Source: Cyclobacteriaceae bacterium
GTDB taxonomy: Bacteria > Bacteroidota > Bacteroidia > Cytophagales > Cyclobacteriaceae
Assembly: GCA_024644875.1 (NCBI GenBank)
Contig: JAHEGY010000007.1
Span: forward strand, 1-64,000
Length of the DNA stretch: 64,000 nucleotides
Direction: 5' to 3'
Below the pieces are notes generated by a model. That model had not been told where the DNA came from and ran no database searches. It worked only from the letters and a program-made list of their open reading frames with translations. Both the position numbers and the translations under genes were made by a program. Positions within the stretch are counted from its first letter, which is position 1, and the number at the start of each line of letters is the position of its first letter. This document shows, piece by piece, positions 10,301 through 19,330 of this stretch.

Positions 10301-10703
10301 CGTTTATGAGCAAAAGGATCCTTTGCTGATTTATAAGTTCGAAGCTTTCGAACTTTTTAAGCAACTTATACATAAGGTCAATGAAGAAGCCACTTCCTTC
10401 CTGATGAAAGCTTCCATACCGATACAGGAACCAGATGAAGTACAGGAAGCCAGAAGAGCCAGAAGGGCGAGACAGGCCCTTAAAGAAACTAAGGAAGAAT
10501 CACGATCAGCGCTTGAATCTTCAAGTCCGGATACAAGAAGCCGGCCTCCTGTTGAGAAGATGGCGCCTATGAAATCTCAGAAGGTAGCAGGAAGAAATGA
10601 CCGGGTCAATGTACAATACGCCGATGGGCGTGTGTTAAAGGATGTAAAGTACAAGAAAGTAGAAGAAGATGTGCTGAATAACAAATGTGTCATCATTGAA
10701 TAA
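7344..10703 (+). CDS. secA: Preprotein translocase ATPase SecA
   Basis: 1119 residues, the long Bacteroidota form. Walker A is [11 protein letters not shown] near residue 197, Walker B with the [20 protein letters not shown] segment begins near residue 302, and motif VI region [12 protein letters not shown] lies near residue 730. Extra insertions relative to the E. coli enzyme are present around residues 60-100 and 330-480. The usual C-terminal zinc/SecB-binding CxCx8CH tail is absent; instead the protein ends with [14 protein letters not shown] ... NNKCVIIE. SecA drives post-translational export of unfolded proteins through SecYEG at the inner membrane. The SPOR lipoprotein gene follows after 6 bases and probably shares its transcript. 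Confidence 0.98.
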   Translation: MIGLITKGISKVFGSKSERDIKLVMPYVEKIKEVYPSLQDISDDELRERTRQLKSRIGEELSETDTSIQEIQTKIDTDEGLAVHEKEELFTQIDKLEEDRNTQLEDFLMEILPEAFAIVKETARRFKENEKLDVEATMLDKTIAAQHSHVEIKGDRAIWHNKWMAAGNEITWDMLHYDVQLVGGVVLHQGKIAEMATGEGKTLVATLPAFLNALADRGVHIVTVNNYLATRDSEWMGPLFEFHGITVDCIDKHEPNSEARREAYRAGITYGTNNEFGFDYLRDNMARNVDELVQKKHHYAMVDEVDSVLIDDARTPLIISGPVPKGDEHEFYDLKPRVQKLHEYQKKLATQLLIEARKLISEGNERDGGLALLRAHRGLPKHKPIIKFLSETGMRQILLKTENYYLQDNAKLMPEVDKELYFTIEEKNNSIDLTEKGLDLVTKEGEDQNLFILPDIGHEIAVLENDTELSETERLEKKDILIKEYSEKAQRIHSINQLIKAYTMFEKDTEYILVDGKVKIVDEQTGRVLDGRRYSDGLHQAIEAKENVKVEDATQTYATITLQNYFRMYHKLAGMTGTAETEAGELWEIYKLDVVVIPTNEPIIRDDRQDKVFKTVREKFNAVIQEIIELTKAGRPVLVGTTSVEISEIVSRMLNIKKIPHQVLNAKQHQREAEVVAFAGKPGTVTIATNMAGRGTDIKLTPESRAAGGLAIIGTERHESRRVDRQLRGRSGRQGDTGSSQFFVSLEDNLMRLFGSDRIAKIMDRLGLEEGEVIQHSMVTKSIERAQKKVEENNFAIRKRLLEYDDVMNSQREVVYKRRRNALFGDRLQVDIMNMIYDTVEDIVNSAKNSEDYDGFKLNGISVFGMDFNVSQEEFMEQTEADLTARLYDDVFKHYEDKNDAIRLRSQPIIDNINKERGATIEDILVPFTDGVKQIGIASNLARNVETNCKHLILSLEKMATLSIIDNSWKEHLREMDDLKQSVQNAVYEQKDPLLIYKFEAFELFKQLIHKVNEEATSFLMKASIPIQEPDEVQEARRARRARQALKETKEESRSALESSSPDTRSRPPVEKMAPMKSQKVAGRNDRVNVQYADGRVLKDVKYKKVEEDVLNNKCVIIE

Positions 10704-10709
10704 CAGGTT

Positions 10710-11210
10710 ATGATCAGAAAATATGGTTTAATTTTTCTATTGGCAGCTTTCAGTTATAACTGTGCAAAGAAAACGGTACCTACTGCTGTACCTGAGGACT
10801 ATAGTGAAGACCTGTCTGATACCTACCCGGAGATCGTAGAATATGAAAATCCGGCACTTGAATTCGATGAAACGGTGGAAAAAGCACCTTTCAGAACTCC
10901 GGACTTTGATGTCACGGAAGATCTTGATGTAGTTTTGGACAGCATAGCCACCATAAATAAAAACCTTCCCTATTTGCGGTATACTGTGATGGTTCACAAT
11001 AGTAATTCCAGGAATGATGCTGAGGAAGCCCGCAAAGATGTATTCCGGGTTCTCCCTGAAGCGAAGCCAAAATTGCAATTCATATCGCCCAGTTATATTG
11101 TAAAAGTCGGTGATTTCTTCGACCAGCTTGAAGCCTACCAGACACTCATTAAGTTAAAACGCCAGTTCCCGAATGCTGTAATCATACCTGAACAAGTTTA
11201 TATTGACTAA
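10710..11210 (+). CDS. Putative lipoprotein with C-terminal SPOR-like domain
   Basis: 166 residues. A short hydrophobic signal ends at Cys18 (AFSYNC), a weak lipobox. An acidic linker (residues 30-75) precedes a C-terminal segment whose pattern SPSYIVKVGDFFDQLEAYQTLIKLKRQFPNA is split here by position as: YIVKVGDF near residue 130, AYQTLIKLKRQFP near 143, VIIPEQV near 158. This is the SPOR fold pattern, which binds denuded peptidoglycan strands at division sites. It lies 6 bases behind secA and 6 bases ahead of an M20 amidohydrolase, so the three may be cotranscribed. The exact role is unknown. Confidence 0.75.
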   Translation: MIRKYGLIFLLAAFSYNCAKKTVPTAVPEDYSEDLSDTYPEIVEYENPALEFDETVEKAPFRTPDFDVTEDLDVVLDSIATINKNLPYLRYTVMVHNSNSRNDAEEARKDVFRVLPEAKPKLQFISPSYIVKVGDFFDQLEAYQTLIKLKRQFPNAVIIPEQVYID

Positions 11211-11216
11211 TATTCC

Positions 11217-12413
11217 ATGAATATAAAAGAAAAGATCAAGAAACTGGCTGCCGCTTATGCTCCTGATATTGTTGCCAATCGGAGGCATCTTCATGCCAAT
11301 CCTGAATTATCATTTGAGGAAGAAAAGACCAGCGCATTTGTGTTTGACAAGCTAAAGGATTATGGCCTTGATCCTCAAAAGGGAATAGGAGGGAATGGTA
11401 TTGTAGCATTGATAGAAGGTGAGAATCCTGAGGGTAAGGTAATTGCCCTGCGGGCTGATATGGATGCCCTGCCGATAATGGAACAGAATGATATACCCTA
11501 TAAATCAAAGAACGAAGGAGTTATGCATGCCTGCGGGCATGATGTACATACCTCATCACTGTTGGGAGCCGCCAGGATCTTAAATGAAATAAAGGATTCC
11601 TTTAGTGGTACTGTAAAGTTAATATTTCAACCCGGTGAAGAAAAGATACCAGGGGGTGCCTCACTTATGATAAAAGATGGTGTTCTTGAAAATCCCGCTC
11701 CTGACTATATTTTCGGTCAACATGTTATGGCGCAATTACCTGCGGGGAAAGTGGGTTTTAAACCAGGGATGTATATGGCCAGTGCAGATGAGATCTATAT
11801 CAAAGTTATTGGAAAAGGAGGCCACGGAGCGATGCCGGATAATAATATAGATCCGGTTCTGATCACATCCCATATTATCGTAGCCCTGCAACAGATCGTC
11901 AGCCGGCATGCTAATCCTAAGACACCTACCGTTTTGTCATTTGGTAAAGTGGTGGCCAATGGTGCGACAAATATTATACCTGATGAAGTGTATGTTGAAG
12001 GAACCTTCAGAACACTCGATGAAGACTGGCGGCATGAAGCGCATAAGAAAATGAAGAATATTGCCGAAGGAATGGCTCGCGGTATGGGTGCCGAAATTGA
12101 ATTTACCGTACTGAATGGATATCCATTTCTGAAAAACGATGATGGACTCACTGGTCGATCCAAAGACTTCGCGATTGAATATATGGGCGAGAAGAATGTG
12201 GTCGACCTCGACATATGGATGGCTGCTGAGGATTTTGCCTATTTTTCACAAAGGGTAGACTCATGCTTTTACCGCCTCGGCACCCGGAATGAAGAAAAGG
12301 GTATTATTTCTAACGTACACACGCCTACTTTCAATGTTGACGAATCGGCCCTTGAGATAGGCGCAGGCTTGATGGCCTGGTTGACCTACAATAATCTGAT
12401 AAACAGTGAGTAA
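11217..12413 (+). CDS. M20-family amidohydrolase
   Basis: 398 residues, the normal length for the hippurate hydrolase/N-acyl-amino-acid amidohydrolase branch. Metal and catalytic motifs are visible: RRHLHANPELSFEE near residue 22, MHACGHDVHT near residue 103 (two-metal ligands), FQPGEEKIPGG near 139 (catalytic Glu) and MAAEDFAYFS near the C terminus. A dimerisation (lid) domain spans about residues 180-295. The cytoplasmic enzyme would hydrolyse amide bonds of N-acylated amino acids or related conjugates; the true substrate cannot be read from sequence. It follows the SPOR lipoprotein by 6 bases. Confidence 0.92.
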   Translation: MNIKEKIKKLAAAYAPDIVANRRHLHANPELSFEEEKTSAFVFDKLKDYGLDPQKGIGGNGIVALIEGENPEGKVIALRADMDALPIMEQNDIPYKSKNEGVMHACGHDVHTSSLLGAARILNEIKDSFSGTVKLIFQPGEEKIPGGASLMIKDGVLENPAPDYIFGQHVMAQLPAGKVGFKPGMYMASADEIYIKVIGKGGHGAMPDNNIDPVLITSHIIVALQQIVSRHANPKTPTVLSFGKVVANGATNIIPDEVYVEGTFRTLDEDWRHEAHKKMKNIAEGMARGMGAEIEFTVLNGYPFLKNDDGLTGRSKDFAIEYMGEKNVVDLDIWMAAEDFAYFSQRVDSCFYRLGTRNEEKGIISNVHTPTFNVDESALEIGAGLMAWLTYNNLINSE

Positions 12414-12482
12414 GATTAGCAGGGAAGCTTTATCTGCAATACATGCTTGAATTGAATCAGGTTTGTCCTGTCATTCAGAATA

Positions 12483-13688
12483 TTAAATTCCTATCTCTAC
12501 CTGGAACCGTATCTGCCAGTTATCATTTACGATCTGGTCTCTATAGGCATTATGCCTGTCTTCATAGGCGACGTCCATTTGTACCTTTAGCTTGTGCCCC
12601 TTGATATAGCGGGTAACCCCTATGGCATATTCATCGATATCATCTGTAAAATCTGATATTTCACGTACAGGATCGAGAAATGACAGGCGGCCAATCAATG
12701 ACCATTTACTTTTGAAAACATAGCTCCCCTGGAAAAAGAAACCACTCCCCGCATATACATAGCGTACATCTCCATCCTCATTAATGGTAATGGGATCATT
12801 CGTGGAGCGAGACATATATTCTGACATAAATGCCCAGCCATTGTATTTTAAAATTGCATCGAGAAAGAAACTGGTCAGATCACGCTGCTCATAGAGGATC
12901 CTCCCTGTTTGCCCTCTTTGCCGGATTGCTCCATCGTTGTAATGAGCTGTGAATCCTACAGATAATTTTGGCTTTTCTTCACGTCCCAGGTCTCCCATGC
13001 TATAATCCCCTTTGTTTTTAAACTTCCCCATTGGCAATACTTCAACTCGTCCGGTATATGCCAGTCCTTCATCTGTTGTAATAAAGTTCCGGCCTTCCCC
13101 GGATGAAATAGCTCCCTTTATTGCATAATGTATTTTATTTACATTGTTTGTATACACCCCCTGGATCCCCATATCCCGGTCAATATTTAAGCGGGCGTTA
13201 ACAAAAGTACGGTCTACCATTTCAAGATTTCCGGAAGACACGACCCTTTCCCTATTACCTGGAAGTTTCGTTTGGCCAAACGACAAAGTCCAGTTATTGT
13301 TAATTTTGTAAAAGAAGACAGCATCCAGAATGATATTAGGTACTGAAGCATTTTCAAAATCAAGAGATAGATTTTCAAAGGCCAGTTCCACCTTATAGGC
13401 GAATTTCGGATCAAAAACATATCCATTGAACTTCAGTCTCAATCGTCGTATACGTGCCTGGATGCTTCCTAACTCAAAAACAGAAAGATCGGCAGAGGTA
13501 TAGGCGATCTGGGGTTGAAATCTTAACCCGAAGTTCATAAAGAAACTGGAATCGGGGGATTTAATGCCAATCCCTTTAGAAAAATCGAATTCAGGAAAGT
13601 TATATTCATTTTCCTGACTGAAGGCGTCTTCCGGAATGAAATATAACAATATGCCAAGTACGAACACTAACGAATAACGACGGCTCAT
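12483..13688 (-). CDS. Phosphate-selective porin O/P family outer membrane protein
   Basis: 401 residues with a signal peptide (residues 1-25, ending DAFSQ) and then a beta-barrel pattern: FGLRFQPQIAYTS, RIRRLRLKFNGYVFDPKFAYK, LSFGQTKLPGNRERV and a terminal strand NWQIRFQVEIGI ending in an aliphatic residue. RLRLKFNGYVFDPKFAYKVE is the signature of the OprP/OprO family. These trimeric porins pass phosphate or polyphosphate across the outer membrane. Its position beside two Na/Pi transporters and a PiT permease supports a phosphate role. A Bacteroidota promoter is visible just upstream. Confidence 0.88.
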   Translation of the reverse strand: MSRRYSLVFVLGILLYFIPEDAFSQENEYNFPEFDFSKGIGIKSPDSSFFMNFGLRFQPQIAYTSADLSVFELGSIQARIRRLRLKFNGYVFDPKFAYKVELAFENLSLDFENASVPNIILDAVFFYKINNNWTLSFGQTKLPGNRERVVSSGNLEMVDRTFVNARLNIDRDMGIQGVYTNNVNKIHYAIKGAISSGEGRNFITTDEGLAYTGRVEVLPMGKFKNKGDYSMGDLGREEKPKLSVGFTAHYNDGAIRQRGQTGRILYEQRDLTSFFLDAILKYNGWAFMSEYMSRSTNDPITINEDGDVRYVYAGSGFFFQGSYVFKSKWSLIGRLSFLDPVREISDFTDDIDEYAIGVTRYIKGHKLKVQMDVAYEDRHNAYRDQIVNDNWQIRFQVEIGI

Positions 13689-13720
13689 AAAAATGTGATT
13701 TGATAAAAAATAAGACGCTG

Positions 13721-13751
13721 CAATTTTATGTTATTTTTAAAATATATCAAA
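13721..13751 (-). promoter_or_regulatory. Bacteroidota-type promoter for the O/P porin
   Basis: On the minus strand a TTTG (13751-13748) is followed after 19 bases by TAAAATTG (13728-13721), one mismatch from the TAnnTTTG element. The predicted start point near 13714 would give a leader of about 26 bases. The match is by eye to the consensus known for Bacteroides sigma-ABfr promoters. Confidence 0.5.
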
Positions 13752-13848
13752 ACAGGCCATCTTGACCAGCCTCCAATAAACGAGCGAAAATTCTAAAATT
13801 CAGGAATATTAATACCATTTTCACAAGTTAGTATTGCTCATTGAGGGA

Positions 13849-15543
13849 TTAGGAAACCTGTCCGTTCAGGGCTTCCGTAACGTTAATAATGTGATCAGCT
13901 GAGCGTTCAAAATATATGAAAATATTATAGTAAATCAATCCACTGGTGTAGTCATATTTTTGCTTTTCCAGATTCTGCAAATGACTTCTTCTCAAATTGC
14001 TTCTGATACCATTGATTTCCTTTTCGATAACTATGGCTTTTTCAATTTCAAGACCATTCCCCCAATTGTTTAAGTTTTCAGTCATTACAGTAAGGGCGTC
14101 TTCCACTTTTTCCTGAATGGAGTTTATTCCTTCGACCTGGATTTTGCCGAAATCGGCTTTCATCTCAATCTTTCGTTCGTACTCTTTCGCAATCTTTGCG
14201 AAAATATCAGCGATCCTTTCCAGGTCATGACATATTGAAAATATACTCCGGATCTCTACCGAGGATTTTTCGGTTAATCTTCCTTCACTGATCTTTAGGA
14301 TATAATTTGAAATTTCCTTCTCCATTGTATCCGAGGTCGTTTCCATGTTATAGATCTTCTCGATCTGTTTATACTGCTTGTTGGGTTTGTCTTTGTCCGT
14401 TAGCTTTCGCAACCTCCTGCCCATATTTTCTATCATATCCCCGAAATTACCTAATTCCTGGCGGGCCTCCAGTAGTTCAAGACCTGGGGTGTTCATTAAG
14501 CCTCTGCCAATGTATTTAAGATGGTATTCCTCGTCCTGTTCTCCTCTGGAAGGAACCAGTTTTATTGCGATTCTGACTAGAGCAGGAACAAACCAAATTA
14601 ATAATAATACATTTATTACATTAAATGATGTATGAAAATAAGATAATGCTATTGGTATAGATTCACTGTTTTCGAAAGGCGAAGGAAATCCCATCTGATT
14701 CACCATGAAATAGTCAATTCCTCTTAAGAAATATGGATAAGCAAATAACATCCATACTACGCCTATCACATTAAACAGAGTATGAATCCTGGCAGATCGT
14801 TTGGCATGTACGTTACCCACGATGGAGGCTATTGTGGCTGTAATGGTAGTGCCGATATTTTCACCCAAAACCATAGGAGCAGCAATTTCAAAGGGAATCC
14901 AGCCTTGATAACACATGGTGATGGTCAATGCCATCGCAGCACTGGATGATTGTATTATTACAGTTAATATAGTACCTACCGCAACAAATAATAATGCAGA
15001 CAGAATTCCCAGATGGGCATAATTAGAAAGAAATGCCAAAACTTCAGGATTATTTTTCAGATCCGGAACTGTAGATTTTAAGGCGTCGAGACCCATAAAT
15101 AATAAGGCAAATCCGATCATGAATTCTCCCCAAAATCTTAAATTACTTTTTTTAGCAAAAAGTAAAGGTATTCCGATAGCTATAATAGGGAGTGATATTG
15201 ATACAATCTTGACATTAAATCCAAATATAGAAACAAGCCATGCAGTTATTGTAGTACCTACATTAGCCCCCATCATTACACCGGCAGATTCTACAAGGGT
15301 AAGCAGCCCGGCATTTACAAAGCTAACGGTCATTACAGAAGTTGCAGAGGATGACTGAATAAGTGCGGTAATTAAAAACCCGGTAATCACCCCCAGGAAT
15401 CTGTTTCTGGTCATAGAGCTGAGTATTTGTCTCATTCTATTCCCGGCAGCTTTCTGTATCCCGTCGCTCATTACTTTCATGCCGAAAATAAAAAATCCGA
15501 GGGCACCGAAAAGATTTAAAAAATCATAAAATCCGAATTGCAT
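13849..15543 (-). CDS. Na/Pi cotransporter with C-terminal PhoU-like domain
   Basis: 564 residues. The N-terminal 330 residues are membrane-embedded and contain the inverted-repeat QSSS motifs of the NptA/SLC34-like family: ALIQSSSATSVMTVSF near residue 60 and VIIQSSSAAMALTITM near 195, each followed by a GANVGTT or GENIGTT motif. The C-terminal about 200 residues are helical and PhoU-like (KISEGRLTEKSSVEIRSIF ... GLIYYNIFIYFERSADHI). It would bring phosphate into the cytoplasm with sodium, and the PhoU-like tail may sense or limit uptake. It is divergent from the PiT gene across a region holding a Pho-box-like repeat. Confidence 0.94.
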   Translation of the reverse strand: MQFGFYDFLNLFGALGFFIFGMKVMSDGIQKAAGNRMRQILSSMTRNRFLGVITGFLITALIQSSSATSVMTVSFVNAGLLTLVESAGVMMGANVGTTITAWLVSIFGFNVKIVSISLPIIAIGIPLLFAKKSNLRFWGEFMIGFALLFMGLDALKSTVPDLKNNPEVLAFLSNYAHLGILSALLFVAVGTILTVIIQSSSAAMALTITMCYQGWIPFEIAAPMVLGENIGTTITATIASIVGNVHAKRSARIHTLFNVIGVVWMLFAYPYFLRGIDYFMVNQMGFPSPFENSESIPIALSYFHTSFNVINVLLLIWFVPALVRIAIKLVPSRGEQDEEYHLKYIGRGLMNTPGLELLEARQELGNFGDMIENMGRRLRKLTDKDKPNKQYKQIEKIYNMETTSDTMEKEISNYILKISEGRLTEKSSVEIRSIFSICHDLERIADIFAKIAKEYERKIEMKADFGKIQVEGINSIQEKVEDALTVMTENLNNWGNGLEIEKAIVIEKEINGIRSNLRRSHLQNLEKQKYDYTSGLIYYNIFIYFERSADHIINVTEALNGQVS

Positions 15544-15672
15544 TTATTCTTATTTAGAAAAGTCAAAGTTTAAGTTAATAAAAAGGAACCTGTTATTTCA
15601 TAATATTGTAAATTGAGTTCTTTATCAGGTAAAAAATGAATCCCTTTGTATACTCTGGGGAAGCGCCCAAAG

Positions 15673-15689
15673 TTAACATTCTGTTAACA
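15673..15689 (+). promoter_or_regulatory. Pho-box-like direct repeat between two phosphate transporter genes
   Basis: TTAACA occurs at 15673-15678 and 15684-15689, separated by five bases, so the repeats lie 11 bases apart on one face of the helix. Each copy is part of a GTTAAC palindrome. This is the layout of the PhoP-binding boxes described for Bacillus (TTAACA-like hexamers every 11 bases). It lies 130 bases from the start of the Na/Pi gene and about 99 bases from the PiT start. Binding by a PhoB/PhoP-type regulator here is an inference. Confidence 0.45.
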
Positions 15690-15787
15690 AATATATAATA
15701 AAAAAATAATATAAAATCGGGCACATATCATAATGAAAATTAAAAATTGAACCTACTTTTACCACAATATATAACAATCCGATCCCC

Positions 15788-18079
15788 ATGGAGTCATACT
15801 ACATATTTATCGTTGTCATTTTAATTATTCTGGCTGTTTCTGATTTGGTAGTCGGCGTAAGTAATGATGCTGTAAATTTTTTAAACTCTTCAATAGGTTC
15901 AAAAGCAGCACCCTTCAAATTAATAATGTTCATTGCTGCATTGGGGATACTATTTGGTGCTACATTTTCAAGTGGGATGATGGAGGTAGCCAGAAAGGGT
16001 ATTTTCCACCCTGACCAGTTCTTTTTCAGCGAGATCATGATCATTTTTCTGGCGGTCATGATGACGGATATACTTTTGCTTGACTTGTTTAATACATTCG
16101 CACTTCCGACTTCCACTACTGTGTCAATTGTGTTCGAGTTGCTTGGGGCAGCTGTGGCGGTTTCTCTTATCAAAATATCAGTGTTGGGTGATTCAGCAGG
16201 TACTCTGGGCAATTATATCAACTCCAGCTCGGCTTTATTGATTATTACTGGGATATTGCTATCTGTGGTGATCGCATTTACCATTGGGTTGATTGTTCAA
16301 TGGCTGGCACGCCTGATATTTTCATTTAATTATGAAAAGACATTAAAATATTGGGGCTCTATATGGGGAGGTATTGCTATTTCCATTATTACTTATTTTA
16401 TTCTTATTAAAGGTGCCAAGGGATCTTCCTTCTTAACATCAGAAACGGTTGACTGGATCAAGCAAAACACGTTTTATATCCTACTGTTTAGTTTTATCAG
16501 CTGGACTATAATATTGCAGCTTATATATATGGTCTTTAAATTTAATATTCTCAAGATCATTGTTTTGGTGGGGACTTTCGCCCTGGCTATGGCCTTTGCA
16601 GGAAATGACCTGGTGAATTTTGTGGGGGTACCCTTGGCTGGGCTGGAATCCCTTACTTCATTCCTGGCCAATGAGGGTACAGATCCGGGAGCTTTTGTGA
16701 TGACCACCCTTTCCGGTAAGATCCAGACACCGACGTATATGTTACTACTGGCTGGTCTGGTTATGGTTATCGCCTTATATAAATCCAAAAAGGCCAGGTC
16801 CGTGACGGCCACTGAAATTAATCTCAGCCGCCAGGATGAAGGATATGAACGTTTTGAATCCTCCATGCTCGCTCGTAACCTGGTAAGAGGCACTATGAAT
16901 TTTTCTGCAGCCATATCAAAGTTTGTACCTGCTGGAGCACAAGGATTTATTTCCAGGAAATTCAATCAAAAAGCTTTTCAGGAAAGGAAAAAGAAGGAAG
17001 GTGTCTCTTTTGACCTGGTGAGAGCTTCCGTAAACCTTGTCGTTGCCAGTGCGCTTATATCCCTGGCTACTTCATTAAAATTACCCTTATCCACAACTTA
17101 TGTAACTTTTATGGTAGCGATGGGGACATCATTGGCAGATAAGGCCTGGGGAAGGGATAGTGCTGTTTACAGAATATCCGGGGTCATTACGGTAATTGGA
17201 GGATGGTTCTTTACAGCCTTTAGTGCCTTTGCCGCTGCATTTATTTTAGCTTATTTAATACATATCGGTGGTTTGTTAACCATTATTCTGCTAATAATAG
17301 CAATCATATTAATGGTTTACAAATCCTTCAAGATACACCGAAAACGCGAAAGTGAAAAAGTAGTATATGAGGAAAGAGAATTATTAGGCCTTGAGATTAA
17401 CGGGGGGAATATCTTGACCTCTTGTAATGATAATGTAATAGGAACACTAACCACAGTCTCTGATCTCTATAACAAATCAATAAATGGATTGATCAAATTT
17501 AAGCGAAAATCCCTGATAAAGGTAGATGAGGAAATTACAAAACTTGACAAAAACATCAAACACATAAAGAATTCTCTCCCACGAATAATTGCCAAACTTC
17601 AGGAGGACGATGTGGAATCAGGGCACTATTATGTTCAAGTTGTTAATTATTTAAAAGAAACAGTTAACGCACTAACGTATATTTCAAAACCTGTTTATAC
17701 ATATATAGATAATAATCATAAACCTTTGAATAATGAACAGGAGAAGGAGCTTAATCAACTCAGGGAAGATATAAGCAACTTTTTCAGCTCAACAATATTG
17801 GTACTAAAGGAGAAAGGATTTGTGAATATTGATGGGATTTTATTGGAGCAGAGAAGCTTAATAGATCGATTAACCTCGCTTAGTAAACAGCAATTGAAAC
17901 GCATTAAGAATCAGGAAAGTGGAACTAAAAACAGCACTTTATATCTTAATATTATGAATGAGAGTAAAAATCTTTTACTTTTTACTATAAATCTGATTAA
18001 AGCTCAGAGAGATTTTCTGGTCTTTAAAACAAATAAGAGTACTACTCCTGTGCTCGAAAAAGAGTTTAAAAAGGAGTAA
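15788..18079 (+). CDS. Inorganic phosphate transporter, PiT family, long form
   Basis: 763 residues, longer than the roughly 330-500 of typical PiT. The two PiT signature repeats are visible: VVGVSNDAVNFLNSSIGSKA near residues 22-41 and FAGNDLVNFVGVPLAG near 270-285. About eleven hydrophobic segments cover residues 1-515. The remaining 230 residues form a cytoplasmic, mostly helical tail rich in charged residues that resembles a PhoU-like coiled bundle. PiT proteins carry metal-phosphate in symport with protons or sodium. The domain arrangement (permease plus sensor-like tail) parallels the divergent Na/Pi neighbour. Confidence 0.93.
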   Translation: MESYYIFIVVILIILAVSDLVVGVSNDAVNFLNSSIGSKAAPFKLIMFIAALGILFGATFSSGMMEVARKGIFHPDQFFFSEIMIIFLAVMMTDILLLDLFNTFALPTSTTVSIVFELLGAAVAVSLIKISVLGDSAGTLGNYINSSSALLIITGILLSVVIAFTIGLIVQWLARLIFSFNYEKTLKYWGSIWGGIAISIITYFILIKGAKGSSFLTSETVDWIKQNTFYILLFSFISWTIILQLIYMVFKFNILKIIVLVGTFALAMAFAGNDLVNFVGVPLAGLESLTSFLANEGTDPGAFVMTTLSGKIQTPTYMLLLAGLVMVIALYKSKKARSVTATEINLSRQDEGYERFESSMLARNLVRGTMNFSAAISKFVPAGAQGFISRKFNQKAFQERKKKEGVSFDLVRASVNLVVASALISLATSLKLPLSTTYVTFMVAMGTSLADKAWGRDSAVYRISGVITVIGGWFFTAFSAFAAAFILAYLIHIGGLLTIILLIIAIILMVYKSFKIHRKRESEKVVYEERELLGLEINGGNILTSCNDNVIGTLTTVSDLYNKSINGLIKFKRKSLIKVDEEITKLDKNIKHIKNSLPRIIAKLQEDDVESGHYYVQVVNYLKETVNALTYISKPVYTYIDNNHKPLNNEQEKELNQLREDISNFFSSTILVLKEKGFVNIDGILLEQRSLIDRLTSLSKQQLKRIKNQESGTKNSTLYLNIMNESKNLLLFTINLIKAQRDFLVFKTNKSTTPVLEKEFKKE

Positions 18080-18142
18080 AATAGATAAGAAAAGATAATG
18101 TAGTATTAACAATTTTGCCAAATTGTATCATTTATATTAGAC

Positions 18143-18150
18143 TATCTTTG
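18143..18150 (+). promoter_or_regulatory. -7 element TATCTTTG upstream of the second Na/Pi gene
   Basis: TATCTTTG is a perfect match to TAnnTTTG. An ATTG lies 17 bases upstream, shorter than the usual spacing, so the -33 half is weak. A start near 18157 would place the hairpin at 18168-18190 inside a 40-base leader. Confidence 0.45.
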
Positions 18151-18167
18151 TCAAATATGGAATAGTG

Positions 18168-18196
18168 AAAGTTGCCCTACGGGTAACTTTATTTTT
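18168..18196 (+). terminator. Leader hairpin with T-rich tail directly before a start codon
   Basis: AAAGTTGCCC (18168-18177) pairs with GGGTAACTTT (18181-18190) around the loop TAC, ten base pairs with one G-T wobble, followed by ATTTTT that touches the ATG at 18197. It has the look of an intrinsic terminator. It could end transcripts from the PiT gene, act as an attenuator for the downstream Na/Pi gene, or hide the start codon region. Which of these is true cannot be told from sequence. Confidence 0.55.
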
Positions 18197-19330
18197 ATGA
18201 GAAAAACAATAAAGGAAAGCTTAGTTTATTCTGAGAATATGATTGTGTTTACATGGATTGTAAGGATCTCCCTTATAATCTCTATCATATTTATATTCCT
18301 CCTTGCTATAGATCTGATGATCAATGCACTTTCATCTATCGGGCTTGGTGCAGCCCAGGAATTAATTAAAATTGCGGAAATTCCTTTTATTTCTTTGTTT
18401 ATCGGGCTGCTGACCACTGCGTTGATTCAAAGCAGTTCAACAGTAACATCGATAGCTGTGGCTATGGTAGCTTCTGGCACAATCTCTTTGAATATGGGTA
18501 TTTTCGTTATAATGGGTGCTAATATAGGTACAACTTTAACCAGCGATATAATATCCCTAAGTTATATTACAAGTAAAAGTAAATTCAGGCTGGCCCTTTC
18601 TGCCGGGGTCATACATGATTTTTTCAATATATTTACGACCATAATTATCTTTCCCCTGGAATATTACTATAAGATCTTATCCGGATCAGCGATGTATATT
18701 ACTAAAATTCTTGGAGTTCAGGGCCCAACACCTGATATGGTCGTTTCAAAACCTGTATATTCTATAATAAAGCCTTTAACTCTTGGGATTGCGGACCTTA
18801 TCAACAATGATTGGATTGTAGCCGTGATTGGCATACTACTATTGTTTACCGCCATCAAATTGTTCTCAACATACTCCTATAAACTCTTAATCGGTAAATC
18901 AAAAGATAAAATGAAATCTTATATATTCAGCAATCCTTTTAAGTCTTTCTCATGGGGATTGCTGTTTACCGGGGCCTTACAGTCAAGTTCCATAACCACT
19001 TCCCTATCCGTCCCACTAGTAGCTACCCAAAAAGTGTCGCTCTCCTCAGTGTTCCCATTTATAATGGGGGCAAATATAGGCACCACCATAACAGCACTGC
19101 TAGCTGCAATTTTCAAATCTGAAGCTGCTGTAAGTCTTGCCATTACACATTTAGTCTTTAATTTTATCGGGGTTCTGATATTCCTACCTTATGCAAAAGT
19201 CAGAAGCTTCCCGGTTTATCTGGCCAGAAGATTTGGACTATTGGCCAGTGATAACCGACTCATAGGATTCTTTTATATTATATTGACTTTTTTCCTGATC
19301 CCATTCTTGTTGATCTATTTGTCAAGATAG
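18197..19330 (+). CDS. Na/Pi symporter, short form without PhoU domain
   Basis: 377 residues, all membrane domain. The paired QSSS motifs of the Na/Pi cotransporter family appear as ALIQSSSTVTSIAVAM near residue 75 and ALQSSSITTSLSVPL near residue 262, each followed by GANIGTT (residues about 107 and 295). No cytoplasmic PhoU-like extension is present, unlike the copy at 13.8-15.5 kb. Predicted role is sodium-coupled phosphate import. The start ATG follows a terminator-like hairpin without any Shine-Dalgarno sequence. Confidence 0.88.
   Translation: MRKTIKESLVYSENMIVFTWIVRISLIISIIFIFLLAIDLMINALSSIGLGAAQELIKIAEIPFISLFIGLLTTALIQSSSTVTSIAVAMVASGTISLNMGIFVIMGANIGTTLTSDIISLSYITSKSKFRLALSAGVIHDFFNIFTTIIIFPLEYYYKILSGSAMYITKILGVQGPTPDMVVSKPVYSIIKPLTLGIADLINNDWIVAVIGILLLFTAIKLFSTYSYKLLIGKSKDKMKSYIFSNPFKSFSWGLLFTGALQSSSITTSLSVPLVATQKVSLSSVFPFIMGANIGTTITALLAAIFKSEAAVSLAITHLVFNFIGVLIFLPYAKVRSFPVYLARRFGLLASDNRLIGFFYIILTFFLIPFLLIYLSR

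Noticed and set aside
16474-16965. 163-codon antisense frame within the PiT gene
   Set aside because: It is inside conserved PiT membrane helices and has no independent start context or family pattern.
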